Below, in pieces: positions 8,409-16,724 of a DNA stretch of 64,000 nucleotides. The translations under genes were made by a program, and so were the position numbers. Source of the DNA: Alistipes excrementigallinarum (GTDB taxonomy: Bacteria; Bacteroidota; Bacteroidia; Bacteroidales; Rikenellaceae); contig DXIP01000004.1 of assembly GCA_019112825.1 (NCBI GenBank), forward strand, positions 58,616 through 122,615. The letters are read 5' to 3'. Below the pieces are notes generated by a model, which saw only the letters and a program-made list of their open reading frames with translations, was not told the DNA's origin and did not search any database. Positions within the stretch are counted from its first letter, which is position 1. Each line of letters opens with the position of its first letter.

Positions 8409-9656
8409 TTAATATTTCACCCGTTTTTTGCCGGTTAGGAGTTGTTGCATAAGGCCGCGTTTCTGACGGCGGAGGCGTTCGAGCTTCTCTTTGGCCAACT
8501 CAATCTCGTTTGTTGCGGTTGATATAACCTCGACGATTTTGTTCTGTTCCTCAATCGGCGGCAGATTCATGGATAGCGACATGAATGCGTCTAAATCGAA
8601 GGTCATCTTTTCAATGTGTACTCCATAACTTGATACAAATGTCTGGTGGTAGAACAATGGCATTTGTGACCATAGATTGAAGTAGTTTATATTCAGCTCT
8701 TTCGGGTCTTTCGCTATCAAGGCGATATATGACCCGGAGATTTTCATCCCGGACAATTGTTTCGGAACAACCCCGGATGCTCCATGTACGATTTGCATTT
8801 TGGAGATTAGGAAATCCCCTTCGAGTGCCGGACGGAGCGTTTTTGTCTTAATCTCATGTCCATAAAGACTTTCTCGGTGAAACACACCTCCCGACCGTCT
8901 TCTGACACTGATTAAATCGTATAATTCGTTTTCGTCCCAGGTTAAGGTCCTGCGAACTTCTTTTAATATATCGCTGTAATTTACTTTTTTCCAGGGTTCG
9001 GAGAAACCTGGGAGACGGAGTTTAGCGGAGAGGAGTCGCTGCATCAAGGCGCGTTTGCGCAGGGCGAGTTTTTCAATCAGCCGCGCCTGCTTTTCAATCG
9101 CCTCATCCCACACGCCCAACACCTCCGCAATCTTCCGCTGCTCCGCCAGCGGCGGAACAGCTATCTTATAGGGAATAATATGTTTATTGTTTATTTGAGG
9201 AATGGATGAGGTGTCAGCGATTCGATACAATCGTTCATGTAAAATCCGGATATACAGGAACTCTGTGTCTATGATGGCTGTATGGGGTGTAATAGCCATC
9301 ATATTGCTGTCCATTTGAATGTCTTTGGCAGCTATGCGAACTTTATTATTTAGAATTGAGGCTCCTCTTTTAGGGAAAATGATGCTCCCGGCTTTAATGG
9401 TTGTATTATTGTCGTCGGAATATTCTCTGCTGGATTCTTGGTATTTCTCGCAGTTGTTCAGGTCTTCGACCTTGACATATGGATATTTCCCCTCTGCCTT
9501 GAGGTGGTATAGGGACGGGCTTTCGCCGCTGGTTATTGATACAATGTCGCCTAACCGCATAACCTCCCACTCCTGCGGAATAATCCCCAGCGCCGTCGCC
9601 TTATAGCCTTGTGGTATGTTGGTATCGTGTGTCATTGTCGTAACTGGCTTTACCAT
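8409..9656 (-). CDS. hsdS: type I R-M specificity subunit S (full length)
   Basis: Recognises the bipartite target and bridges HsdM subunits. The 415-residue protein has two target-recognition domains. TRD1 starts at PQEWEVMRLGDI and ends at the first conserved coil (PPLAEQRKIAEVL, about 167-210). TRD2 (about 220-365) ends at the second coil PPIEEQNKIVEVI and the C-terminal helix. Start: the first ATG overlaps the upstream stop by 7 bp; another ATG seven codons in is possible. TRD regions are AT-rich while the conserved coils are GC-rich, the usual sign of domain exchange. Confidence 0.95.
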   Translation of the reverse strand: MVKPVTTMTHDTNIPQGYKATALGIIPQEWEVMRLGDIVSITSGESPSLYHLKAEGKYPYVKVEDLNNCEKYQESSREYSDDNNTTIKAGSIIFPKRGASILNNKVRIAAKDIQMDSNMMAITPHTAIIDTEFLYIRILHERLYRIADTSSIPQINNKHIIPYKIAVPPLAEQRKIAEVLGVWDEAIEKQARLIEKLALRKRALMQRLLSAKLRLPGFSEPWKKVNYSDILKEVRRTLTWDENELYDLISVRRRSGGVFHRESLYGHEIKTKTLRPALEGDFLISKMQIVHGASGVVPKQLSGMKISGSYIALIAKDPKELNINYFNLWSQMPLFYHQTFVSSYGVHIEKMTFDLDAFMSLSMNLPPIEEQNKIVEVISTATNEIELAKEKLERLRRQKRGLMQQLLTGKKRVKY

Positions 9657-10384
9657 GTTTTTTCAAATCGGAACTGAAGGATTCCTCGCAGAATGTTGTT
9701 GAGGTCTATTTTGTCCACGCTATATATACCGGGTGGAACCAATTGCCTTATTTTGTTCAGCTTATTGAAAGTTTCCTCGGATATCGGGGAGGAATCAAGG
9801 TAGTAGACCGTATGTTCGATGTGGTACACGTCTTGATACTTGATAGCTATCAAGTCGGACTCACGGACTATGACGGAGGTCATGTAGGGTAGTTTGGGTA
9901 TCAACTTTTCGCTATGAACAAGGCTGTTCCATATTTTCGATGTGATTTCATGCAACTTGGTTCGGTCTTCTTCTGCAAATGGGCATTTGCCAACGACTCC
10001 ATCCAGCTCCTCTTGACAGCGGCAATCCCTGTATATGTTGATCGGGCAACAATATACAAAATCCTTCAGACCTTCGCGAAAGAACATGGTGGTTTGTACA
10101 TAAATCATTGAGCAGATAGAAAACTCAATGGGGCGATGCAATTTTGCTCCACTATTGCAGATGTCCATGTGGTCCTTCTCCCGTTTGAAGAAAAACAGCG
10201 GCTGGTGTTCCATTTGTTGGATTTTCAGCTTTTCCTGTTCCAGCTTGTGTTGTTCTTGTTGTAGCTTGTGTTGTTTGCAGAGTACGACTGCGGTAACAAT
10301 GGCTGTAAACACAGAGGTAATACCGAGAATGATATTCCCGATGTCGCCCCATGTCGAAAGAGTCATATTGAGGAACATACTCAT
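9650..10384 (-). CDS. membrane-anchored unknown protein B within R-M operon
   Basis: 244 residues. A single N-terminal membrane segment (about 14-36, IGNIILGITSVFTAIVTAVV) is followed by a Gln/Glu/Lys-rich coiled coil (about 38-60). Next comes a region with DICNSGAKLHRPIEFSI, resembling the beta-rich start of the partner's domain, then a cysteine cluster (YCCPINIYRDCRC) and a mixed C-terminal part. No family is recognised. It overlaps the partner gene by 4 bp and hsdS by 7 bp, so the two are made together with the R-M enzymes. Cytoplasmic orientation of the large domain is likely. Low GC suggests separate acquisition. Confidence 0.75.
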   Translation of the reverse strand: MSMFLNMTLSTWGDIGNIILGITSVFTAIVTAVVLCKQHKLQQEQHKLEQEKLKIQQMEHQPLFFFKREKDHMDICNSGAKLHRPIEFSICSMIYVQTTMFFREGLKDFVYCCPINIYRDCRCQEELDGVVGKCPFAEEDRTKLHEITSKIWNSLVHSEKLIPKLPYMTSVIVRESDLIAIKYQDVYHIEHTVYYLDSSPISEETFNKLNKIRQLVPPGIYSVDKIDLNNILRGILQFRFEKTW

Positions 10385-10821
10385 AGTGTAATTACCTTGG
10401 TGGTTACGTTGTTCTGTCCGGATTCATCGTCCCATATCAGTTTGAGCGTTAATTTGTGGGGACAGCCAATCGTTAGATAGAGTTTGAGTTCGGCATCGTC
10501 TTGCGGGTTCATAATCTCGTATGGGAATATTTCATCGTTCATGACGATTAGACCTTCAACATCAAGCCCTTCAACTCGAATATTCCGAGCTACAGCCCGG
10601 CCATTATTCCAGATTCGAAGCGTCCGGGGTCCTTTGGTATTCTGCGAAATCTCCGCGCGGATATCGGCTTTTTTATTTGCCTGCTCCTCTTCCTGCAGCT
10701 GTTTCAGTTGATAAGAGTTGATTAACCGTTCTTGTTGTTTCAGTCTCCGGTCGTGCGCAAAATAGGTATACAGACTGACGGCAAGAGCTGCGGCCGAAAT
10801 AATAAGTGTCCAAGTCTCCAT
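10381..10821 (-). CDS. membrane-anchored unknown protein A within R-M operon
   Basis: 146 residues: one N-terminal membrane segment (about 4-21, WTLIISAAALAVSLYTYF), a charged coiled coil (about 24-55), then a small beta-sandwich-like domain (RTLRIWNNGRAVARNIRVEG onward). The layout TM, coiled coil, then a beta domain starting with L-I-x-N-x-G-x-A is shared with the next gene, suggesting an interacting pair derived from a common design. It starts 10 bp after hsdM stops and ends in an ATGA overlap. Function is unknown; it could tether or sense for the R-M complex, or be an unrelated passenger. Confidence 0.75.
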   Translation of the reverse strand: METWTLIISAAALAVSLYTYFAHDRRLKQQERLINSYQLKQLQEEEQANKKADIRAEISQNTKGPRTLRIWNNGRAVARNIRVEGLDVEGLIVMNDEIFPYEIMNPQDDAELKLYLTIGCPHKLTLKLIWDDESGQNNVTTKVITL

Positions 10822-10831
10822 ATTGGCCTTT

Positions 10832-12358
10832 TTAATATCCCAACTCCTTCAGATAACCCTCCATCCGGACATGTACCTCGGCAAGCTTCTTTTCCAGTGC
10901 ATCAATCTCCTGCTGCACGGCCGCAATGTCGATTTCGGGCTCCTTCTCGAAGGTGTCCACATAGCGCGGGATGTTGAGGTTGTAGTCGTTGTCGGCAATC
11001 TCCTCGCGCCGGGCCACGTAGGCGTAGCGCTCCTCGACGATGCCCGGCTTGAGTTCGCCCTGCGCAAAGCGGCGGTAGGTCGTGACGATGCGGTCGATAT
11101 CCTCGTCGCGCAGCCGGTTCTGGTTCTTGCCGTTCTCAAATTCGCGGCTGGCGTCGATGAAGAGCACGTCGGTCGTCGTCTTGGCCTTGTTGAAGATGGC
11201 GATGGCAGCCGGAATGCCCGTTCCGTAGAAGAGGTTGGCCGGGAGTCCGATGATGGCCTCGACGAGGTTCTCCTCGACGGTCTGCTGGCGGATTTTCCCC
11301 TCGCTGGCGCCGCGGAACAGCACGCCGTGGGGAACGACGACGCCCACCTTGCCGTGTTCGTTGGCCACCTCGAGCATGTGGCAGATGAAGGCCCAGTCGC
11401 CCTTGCTCTTGGGCGGAATGCCGCGCCAGAAGCGGTTGTAGGGGTCGTCGGCCGCCTCGTCGGCGCCCCACTTTTCGAGCGAGAAGGGGGGATTGGCCAC
11501 GACGGTGTCGAACTTCATCAGCGCGTCGCCCTCTTTGAGCTTCGGGTTGCGCAGCGTGTCGCCCCAGCGGATCGTGGCGCTGTCGAAACCGTGGAGCAGC
11601 ATGTTCATCATGGCCAGTGCCCAGGTGCTGCCGTTGAGCTCCTGACCGTAGAGCGAGAAGTTGTCGGAGCCCACCTCGCGGCCCGCCTTGATGAGCAGGG
11701 AACCCGAGCCGCACGTCGGGTCGCAGATGCGCGAGCCGGGGGCGCTCTTGGTCAGCCGAGCCAGCAGGGTCGAGACCTCCTTCGGTGTAAAAAATTCTCC
11801 AGCCTTCTTCCCGGCGTCGCTGGCGAACTTCTCGATAAGGAACATATAGGCATCGCCGATGACGTCGTTGTTCTCGAGGTGTGACTCGTCGAATTGCAGC
11901 CGATCGTCCGAGAAGTCGATAAGCAGCTGTTTCAGTCGGGCGTTGCGCTCCTTCGTTTCGCCGAGGTTGCTGCTGTTGAAGCTGATGTTGCGGAAGATGC
12001 CGCTGCCGTCCTCGCTGCTCAGCTTTTCGCGGTTTTCGTATTCAAGGTCCGCCAGGCCAACATCAATGAGCTCGCCGATATTGGGTTCGTTGCGGTGCTC
12101 GAAGAGGTAGTCGAACGAACTCTTCTCGGGGACCTGGAACCGTTCGCGGCGCATGGCCCGTTGGGCACGCTCCGTGTCGCCGTCGTAGCGCTGGAGGTAC
12201 TCCTTGTATTTTGCTTTGCTGACGTCGCTGACGTACTTCAAGAACAGCATCGTGAGAATGTAGTCCTTGTACTGGCTGGGGTCGATAACGCCCCGGAATG
12301 TGTCGCAGGCTTGCCATACGACTTTGTTGATCTCTTCCTGTGTAACTTTACCGTTCAT
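10832..12358 (-). CDS. hsdM: type I R-M methyltransferase subunit M
   Basis: N6-adenine DNA methyltransferase that protects host sites and forms the core of the complex with S and R. In 508 residues the N-terminal helical HsdM domain (about 5-160) is followed by the methylase fold: AGEFFTPKEV near 187-196, SAM motif DPTCGSG at 213-219, and catalytic NPPF at 289-292. The C-terminus carries the coil that pairs with S. It overlaps the half-size hsdS by 11 bp. Length and motifs are normal, so activity is expected. Confidence 0.97.
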   Translation of the reverse strand: MNGKVTQEEINKVVWQACDTFRGVIDPSQYKDYILTMLFLKYVSDVSKAKYKEYLQRYDGDTERAQRAMRRERFQVPEKSSFDYLFEHRNEPNIGELIDVGLADLEYENREKLSSEDGSGIFRNISFNSSNLGETKERNARLKQLLIDFSDDRLQFDESHLENNDVIGDAYMFLIEKFASDAGKKAGEFFTPKEVSTLLARLTKSAPGSRICDPTCGSGSLLIKAGREVGSDNFSLYGQELNGSTWALAMMNMLLHGFDSATIRWGDTLRNPKLKEGDALMKFDTVVANPPFSLEKWGADEAADDPYNRFWRGIPPKSKGDWAFICHMLEVANEHGKVGVVVPHGVLFRGASEGKIRQQTVEENLVEAIIGLPANLFYGTGIPAAIAIFNKAKTTTDVLFIDASREFENGKNQNRLRDEDIDRIVTTYRRFAQGELKPGIVEERYAYVARREEIADNDYNLNIPRYVDTFEKEPEIDIAAVQQEIDALEKKLAEVHVRMEGYLKELGY

Positions 12359-12914
12359 CTTTATATATTTTTGTTAATTTATAATCGGTGATTTGCCGGC
12401 GGCGCTCTGCGATGGCCTTGTAGAGGGCCTGTTCGCGGCGATGCAGACGAGTGAGGGCGATGCAGGCCCGCTGTCGCTCCAGCGGAGGGAGCGGAACATC
12501 AAACTCCTCGAGGTCTGCCTTGCTGAGCGAGGCGATGGCCGACCCTTGGGCCTGTGCCGTCAGCAGCTGCCGGGTGGATGGCAGGTTGAGGAATCCGCAG
12601 AGGTATTCGGGCAGGATGCGGGTCTGGTTGTCGATTCGGATAATCAGAAACGAGGGTGAGGCCACGCACGGCCCGAGTTGCGTCGGGGCGATGGCGCAGA
12701 AATTCTTGCCACCCTTGGCGGCGAGCAGCAGGTCGCTTTCTGTCAGCAGATGGCGGGCCGCTTTGGAGCTGACGGTGGTTGTCGGTCGAACGGTCGGACG
12801 GATGTTCCCCTCCTCGTCGAAATCGTTCACCTGAAGGTAGCAGGTGTCAGGCGAAGGGGCGTTTTTCAGGTAAACTCCCGTCTGGATGGTGGCAATATCT
12901 TTCAATTTTACCAT
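12348..12914 (-). CDS. half-size type I S subunit
   Basis: 188 residues with one target-recognition domain (MVKLKDIATIQTGVYLKN through about 140) and one conserved coil (PPLERQRACIALTRLHRREQ to the end). It has the length of half an HsdS. Half-S proteins can work as homodimers or modulate a full S, so this operon has two possible specificities sharing one M and R. It heads the operon directly behind a consensus promoter and overlaps hsdM by 11 bp, so its level is tied to M. It is not a fragment of the downstream hsdS; the sequences differ. Confidence 0.88.
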   Translation of the reverse strand: MVKLKDIATIQTGVYLKNAPSPDTCYLQVNDFDEEGNIRPTVRPTTTVSSKAARHLLTESDLLLAAKGGKNFCAIAPTQLGPCVASPSFLIIRIDNQTRILPEYLCGFLNLPSTRQLLTAQAQGSAIASLSKADLEEFDVPLPPLERQRACIALTRLHRREQALYKAIAERRRQITDYKLTKIYKDER

Positions 12915-12936
12915 TTTTTTCTCTGTAGGTTTATTA

Positions 12937-12969
12937 CAAAGGTATGTGCTTTACCCGACAAAAGCAAAT
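12937..12969 (-). promoter_or_regulatory. promoter of the R-M operon
   Basis: Read on the minus strand, TTTG (12966-12969) and TACCTTTG (12937-12944) are 21 nt apart, matching the Bacteroidales consensus. It ends 22 bp before the start of the half-size S gene. All nine downstream genes to 3590 are overlapping or closely spaced, so this one promoter could serve the whole operon. Confidence 0.75.
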
Positions 12970-13093
12970 TATTTTCGAAAAAAATCGCAATACAAACTCT
13001 ACAAATGTTTCGATTGAGCGAGTTTCTTCACCTTGTGAAGAAAAATATCCGGCTGTTCGACCGGATATTCTCTTTGTCTTTCGGGGCGGGGCG

Positions 13094-14518
13094 TTACCGC
13101 TTGATGGTATGTCGCCGGATGACGGGGCGTTCGGGGCGGACGGGGTAGCCCAGGCGGGTCATGAGCTCCACATACCGTTGGCGGAACCAGGCGTGCGCGG
13201 GTTGGCGGTCGATGAGCAGTTGGAAGCCTCCGGGGCCGTTCGGGTCGCGTTGCAGGCGGATTTCGGTATTCGAGACGTCGAAGCGGCGCGAATACTCTCG
13301 GGTATAGAGTTCGCCCGAGACGTAGAGAGGTTTCATGGCGATAATCTCGCGGGCGCCCGACTCCGAGAGACCCATGTCGCGGCAGTATTCGCCCCAGCTG
13401 AGGAGCGTCTGCGTGTCGGGCAGCCAGTGTTCGATGCGGTCGAGCTTTGCCTGCAGCTGCTGTTCGGCCTGCTCATGTCGGGCCTTCTCCTCGCGGTTGG
13501 CACGGTTCAGCGTTCCGATCTGTTCGTGCAGGGAGGCGTTTTCCGCGTTGAGGCGGTCGATCTCCTGCTGCTGCCGCTTGACGCGGGAGGTGCCGATCAT
13601 CGCCCCGATTCCCTCGACGATATTCGACCCGACCTCCGCCGCGGCGTTTTTCAACCGGGCGCCCTTCAGCTCGCCCTTCACACTCTTCAGCTCGGCCTCG
13701 GTGCGGTTCAGTTCGGCGCTCTTCTGCGCCTGGAGCGTGGCGGTCTGTTCATACTCGGTGCGCACCTGCCGCTCCTGTTGTTTGAGCTGCTCGACAGCCT
13801 TCCGCTTCTGCTCTTCGAGACGAAGCAGCGCGTCGATGTTCTCCTGCAGATCCTGCTGCTGGGCAATGGCCTGTCGGTAGAACTCCTGCGTGGTGACGTG
13901 GCGCGCCTCCGAACCGTCGATGCCTCGCTCCAGCCCGTATTTGGACATCGCCGCGGCATAGGTGTCTTGATACTGCTTGAGCCGGACGCGCGACATGACG
14001 TCGTCGGCGCAGAGACGGGGCCGTGCGGCGGATTTCGTGCGGTAGTGCCGCTTGCCCTGGGATTCGGATGCGACGGTGCGGGCCTTGCGGCGCTCGCCCG
14101 TGACGATGGGCACCACGGCGGCGTGGATATGCGGGGTCGATTCGTCGCGGTGCACGACGGCCGAGACGACATTCTCCGCTCCGAAGGTTTCGCGCAGCCA
14201 GGCGAGGTTGTCGGCACACCACTCCGGTAGCCGCCCCACCTCCTCGATGCGCTTCATCGCGTCGTGCGAACCGGTCAGCATGACGCGGATCACCCGCACC
14301 TGGTTCGTTCCGATCTTGCGCGTGAGACCGGCGTGTTCGAGGCGGTAGTTGATCGCCTCCGTGCGGTCGGCCACCTCCTCGGGGAACTCGACGAGCTCCT
14401 CGTTGAGGCAGGTGCGCTCGGGCGAAGCGTTGGTGGGTATCTTCGTGCGGGCGATGTGGGCGGTCATGGCCGCCTCGTTGCCCGGGGCTTTGTCGAGATG
14501 CAGGACGGCATATCCCAT
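13094..14518 (-). CDS. mob: MobV-type relaxase (Mob/Pre family)
   Basis: Nicks the origin of transfer and leads single-strand transfer when helped by a conjugative element. In 474 residues the relaxase domain spans about 1-220, with the metal-binding motif HRDESTPHIH at 123-132. A long Gln/Glu/Lys-rich coiled coil fills about 225-400. The start MGYAVLHLDKAPG matches Bacteroides Mob proteins. The upstream 245 bp contain nested inverted repeats and are the likely oriT. It ends 179 bp from the R-M operon start and reads the same way. Confidence 0.95.
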   Translation of the reverse strand: MGYAVLHLDKAPGNEAAMTAHIARTKIPTNASPERTCLNEELVEFPEEVADRTEAINYRLEHAGLTRKIGTNQVRVIRVMLTGSHDAMKRIEEVGRLPEWCADNLAWLRETFGAENVVSAVVHRDESTPHIHAAVVPIVTGERRKARTVASESQGKRHYRTKSAARPRLCADDVMSRVRLKQYQDTYAAAMSKYGLERGIDGSEARHVTTQEFYRQAIAQQQDLQENIDALLRLEEQKRKAVEQLKQQERQVRTEYEQTATLQAQKSAELNRTEAELKSVKGELKGARLKNAAAEVGSNIVEGIGAMIGTSRVKRQQQEIDRLNAENASLHEQIGTLNRANREEKARHEQAEQQLQAKLDRIEHWLPDTQTLLSWGEYCRDMGLSESGAREIIAMKPLYVSGELYTREYSRRFDVSNTEIRLQRDPNGPGGFQLLIDRQPAHAWFRQRYVELMTRLGYPVRPERPVIRRHTIKR

Positions 14519-14600
14519 GGTACGGTCGTTTTTCGGAGGGTTGTGTGGTTGAAGAAGGGACCGCCTCGGCGGTCGGCGTGCGCAGCACGACAGGGGGTGT

Positions 14601-14711
14601 CCAGAGGGGCTTGACCCTTTGGCCTATTGGGGCTTTTTCAGCGTCGGCGGGCCGATGCGTCGGAAAAAGCCCTAATAGGCTATGGCTTTTTCCTCGGGGG
14701 AAAAGCCGCGG
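14601..14711. other. candidate origin of transfer (oriT)
   Basis: Three hairpins lie in series just upstream of mob: ccagagggg/ccctttgg (14601-14622); a 17-bp stem CCTATTGGGGCTTTTTC / GAAAAAGCCCTAATAGG with one G-T pair (14623-14639 with 14663-14679); and GGCTTTT/AAAAGCC (14684-14707). Relaxase genes usually lie next to oriT and nick beside such repeats. The nick position is not identifiable by eye. Confidence 0.6.
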
Positions 14712-14763
14712 TCGCGAAGCGGCCGATGGGTGGGCGACGGTTCCGGTGTCATTCCGGACGACG

Positions 14764-15648
14764 TTACAACTTGCGGCCGCGACGACGCGGCGTGCGGGAA
14801 ACCTTCGCGGAGGGTCGGAGCGATTCGTTCAGATCCTTGTGGGCTCGGTAGCTCTCCGCCCGGTCGATGACGGTCGCACCGGGCAGGGCGCTGCGCAGTC
14901 GTTCGAGGGCGAGGCGCCCCGCCTCGTCGTTGTCGAGGAAGGCGTGGATCGTCGCGTGGCGTGTGAGAAAAGGAAAGGCGCGGGGAAGGTTGACCACGGA
15001 GTTGAGTACGGCGGTATCGACGGTCGGTGTCGGCTCGTGCTGCAACGTCAGGTAGGAGAGCAGGTCGAAGAATCCCTCGAAGAGCAACGCCGTGTCGCCG
15101 TGCCGGTCGAAAGTCGTGATGGATTTCGGAGCGCTGCTCCCCTTGAACTGCGGGCTGCGCAACTCCCACCCTCCGGCGTCGTTGCGGAAGCCGATGGCGA
15201 AGAAGCGCCGCTCGCCGACGGCGTAGTGTATCTCGCGGCACAGCGCTCCGGCCACGGCGGGGTCGATACCGCGTTCGCGCAGATAGCCGATCAGTGCCGG
15301 GTGGCGAATCTCCCCGACACCGAGAATCCGCAGCGAGGAGTCTTCGCGCGGCGAGGCGGTTGGCAAGGGCTGGTAGGGGGCTTCGTCTGCGGCCCCTTTG
15401 CGGAGGCGTCGGATGGCTTCTGCCATGCCGCACCCTTCGAGGCGCATGACCAGCTGAAGAAGCGTGCCCCCTTCACCCAGCCCGAAGTCGTACCAAAGCC
15501 CCTTGTCGTAGCGGACACTGAAGCTGGGGGTGCGCTCCTTGCGCAGCGGCGAGAGGAACATGCCATGGGTGCCGGTTTCGCGGTGGGGCTGCAGCCCCCG
15601 GCGGAGGAGATACTCCCGGATGCCGATGCAATCTGAGGTCGTCTTCAT
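14764..15648 (-). CDS. primase-like Toprim protein with degenerate zinc finger
   Basis: 294 residues. The N-terminal part (about 1-85) aligns with the CHC2 zinc-finger domain of bacterial primases around KERTPSFSVRYDKGLWYDFG, but the zinc-binding Cys/His residues are absent (GMFLSPLRKE replaces the usual CPFH). The Toprim domain follows with LLFEGFFDLLSYL and HAFLDNDEAGR, holding the Glu and Asp-x-Asp metal ligands. The start MKTTSDCIGIREYL is chosen over a longer frame because the upstream part is an out-of-frame shadow of the HTH gene. Such proteins are standard in Bacteroides mobilizable elements and probably support element replication. Confidence 0.85.
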   Translation of the reverse strand: MKTTSDCIGIREYLLRRGLQPHRETGTHGMFLSPLRKERTPSFSVRYDKGLWYDFGLGEGGTLLQLVMRLEGCGMAEAIRRLRKGAADEAPYQPLPTASPREDSSLRILGVGEIRHPALIGYLRERGIDPAVAGALCREIHYAVGERRFFAIGFRNDAGGWELRSPQFKGSSAPKSITTFDRHGDTALLFEGFFDLLSYLTLQHEPTPTVDTAVLNSVVNLPRAFPFLTRHATIHAFLDNDEAGRLALERLRSALPGATVIDRAESYRAHKDLNESLRPSAKVSRTPRRRGRKL

Positions 15649-15650
15649 GG

Positions 15651-15941
15651 CTATCGGCTTTTGATGGGGACAATCCGGTGCAGTGCTGCTTCGACATCGC
15701 TGTCGCGGAAGAGGACGCGCCCGCCGATCTTGTGGGCGCGGATCCGGCCGCGGTTCACCCAGTCGTTGAGCGTCACGAGCGAGATGCGCAGGCGGCGAGC
15801 CGTCTCGCGGCGGGTCAGATAGTTCGGTGTCTCGGTGGAGGGTTCGGGGTGGAGCTGCCGCAACTCGTCGCGCAGCGATTCGCGAATCATCTCCGAGAGC
15901 TGGTCGGCGGTCATGCCGCTCAGAAAGATTTCCTTGGTCAT
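15651..15941 (-). CDS. helix-turn-helix (excisionase-type) protein
   Basis: 96 residues. The C-terminal half is a MerR/excisionase-like winged helix: NYLTRRETARRLRISLVTLN followed by DWVNRGRIRAHKIGGRVLFR, the usual layout of Bacteroides element excisionases and regulators. The start at MTKEIFLSG is preferred to an upstream ATG 15 codons earlier. It is 2 bp from the Toprim gene, so they are co-transcribed. It probably controls excision or mobilization; the direct repeats 80-120 bp upstream are candidate binding sites. Confidence 0.85.
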   Translation of the reverse strand: MTKEIFLSGMTADQLSEMIRESLRDELRQLHPEPSTETPNYLTRRETARRLRISLVTLNDWVNRGRIRAHKIGGRVLFRDSDVEAALHRIVPIKSR

Positions 15942-16021
15942 AACGATTCGAATTTGGTTGATGACGCAAAGAAAGTCTTTCCGCACCCCTCCCGAAAACG
16001 GCGAATGGCGTTACAAATCAG

Positions 16022-16065
16022 CGCCAACCGATGCCAACCGGTGCCACACCGAGGACATGCCACCG
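16022..16065. repeat. helically phased GCCAAC-type repeats
   Basis: GCCAACC at 16023, GCCAACC at 16033 and GCCACAC at 16043 are spaced exactly 10 bp, with a further GCCACC near 16059 and inverse copies (TTGGCA, GTTGGCAC) at 16080-16107. They lie between the two HTH genes. Same-face repeats suggest a binding array for one of these proteins or an iteron-like origin. Confidence 0.5.
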
Positions 16066-16184
16066 CCCGTTTCCGGGCTTTGGCATTCGTTTGCCTCAGT
16101 TGGCACTGCCGTGTAATCGGATTCTGTGCGGGACAAAAAAGAGGGCGGCGGATGCCGTCCTCGTTGGTGATGTGGTTTTTGAGC

Positions 16185-16589
16185 CTATCGGAACCGTTCC
16201 AATACCTCCCGAACAGCATTGGCTGCAAAGAGGATGTCGCCGCTGCTTGAGATCTGAACGCGGCACGGCTCCAGCCATCCGTTCGTAATCCACCGGTCGA
16301 GTGTCGGGCGTGCGACGCCCAGCGCCTCGGCAAGCTCTTTTTTGTTGAAGAGCCGGCTGCCGTTTGCCATCAGATAGCGCTCGCCCTTGTGCACGCCCAG
16401 CCAGTAGTCGAAGCGGCGGAGGATCGCGTCGGCATCCTTCAGCTTCGGCTCATACCGTTCGTAAGCCCAGACGTGCAGGCTCGACGGATCGAATCCGGCA
16501 AACTCCGGCCGCTGGTGCAGCTCCCGGACGAGCGTTTCGAAGCACTCCAGCTCGGAGGCACGGATCGTTATTTTTCGACGGCGCGGCAT
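16185..16589 (-). CDS. helix-turn-helix DNA-binding protein of the element
   Basis: 134 residues. A C-terminal HTH (NKKELAEALGVARPTLDRWI, about 82-101) is followed by a short wing (CRVQISSSGDILFAANAV). The N-terminal region of about 75 residues is charged and unassigned. It starts basic (MPRRRKITIRASELE). Similar genes sit beside excisionases in Bacteroides elements, so an element regulator or recombination directionality factor is likely. It is separated by about 240 bp from the next HTH gene and by 135 bp from the ATPase gene; both spacers contain repeated sequences. Confidence 0.75.
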   Translation of the reverse strand: MPRRRKITIRASELECFETLVRELHQRPEFAGFDPSSLHVWAYERYEPKLKDADAILRRFDYWLGVHKGERYLMANGSRLFNKKELAEALGVARPTLDRWITNGWLEPCRVQISSSGDILFAANAVREVLERFR

Positions 16590-16645
16590 GGTTCTGATGG
16601 TTGGTTAGTGCTTGAAAAGCGTTTGATTTTTTCTTCCTCGGTCGA

Positions 16646-16715
16646 ATTTAAGTGCTTTTAATGTGTTGTTTATGAACATAAAGCGGGTTCTGTAGCTTTT
16701 GAAAAGCACTTAAAT
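16646..16715. repeat. 14-bp perfect inverted repeat upstream of HTH gene
   Basis: ATTTAAGTGCTTTT (16646-16659) is repeated inverted at 16702-16715 with 42 bp between. A shorter palindrome GCTTTTGAAAAGC overlaps the right arm, and gtgcttgaaaagc recurs at 16612-16624. The AT-rich region lies between the HTH gene start and the ATPase stop. No T-tract follows, so an operator is more likely than a terminator. Confidence 0.6.
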
Positions 16716-16724
16716 ATTCCGTAA

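Noticed and set aside
8409..12914. hsdS half gene as a broken copy of the full hsdS
   Set aside because: The half gene is complete, promoter-proximal and different in sequence from both halves of the full gene.
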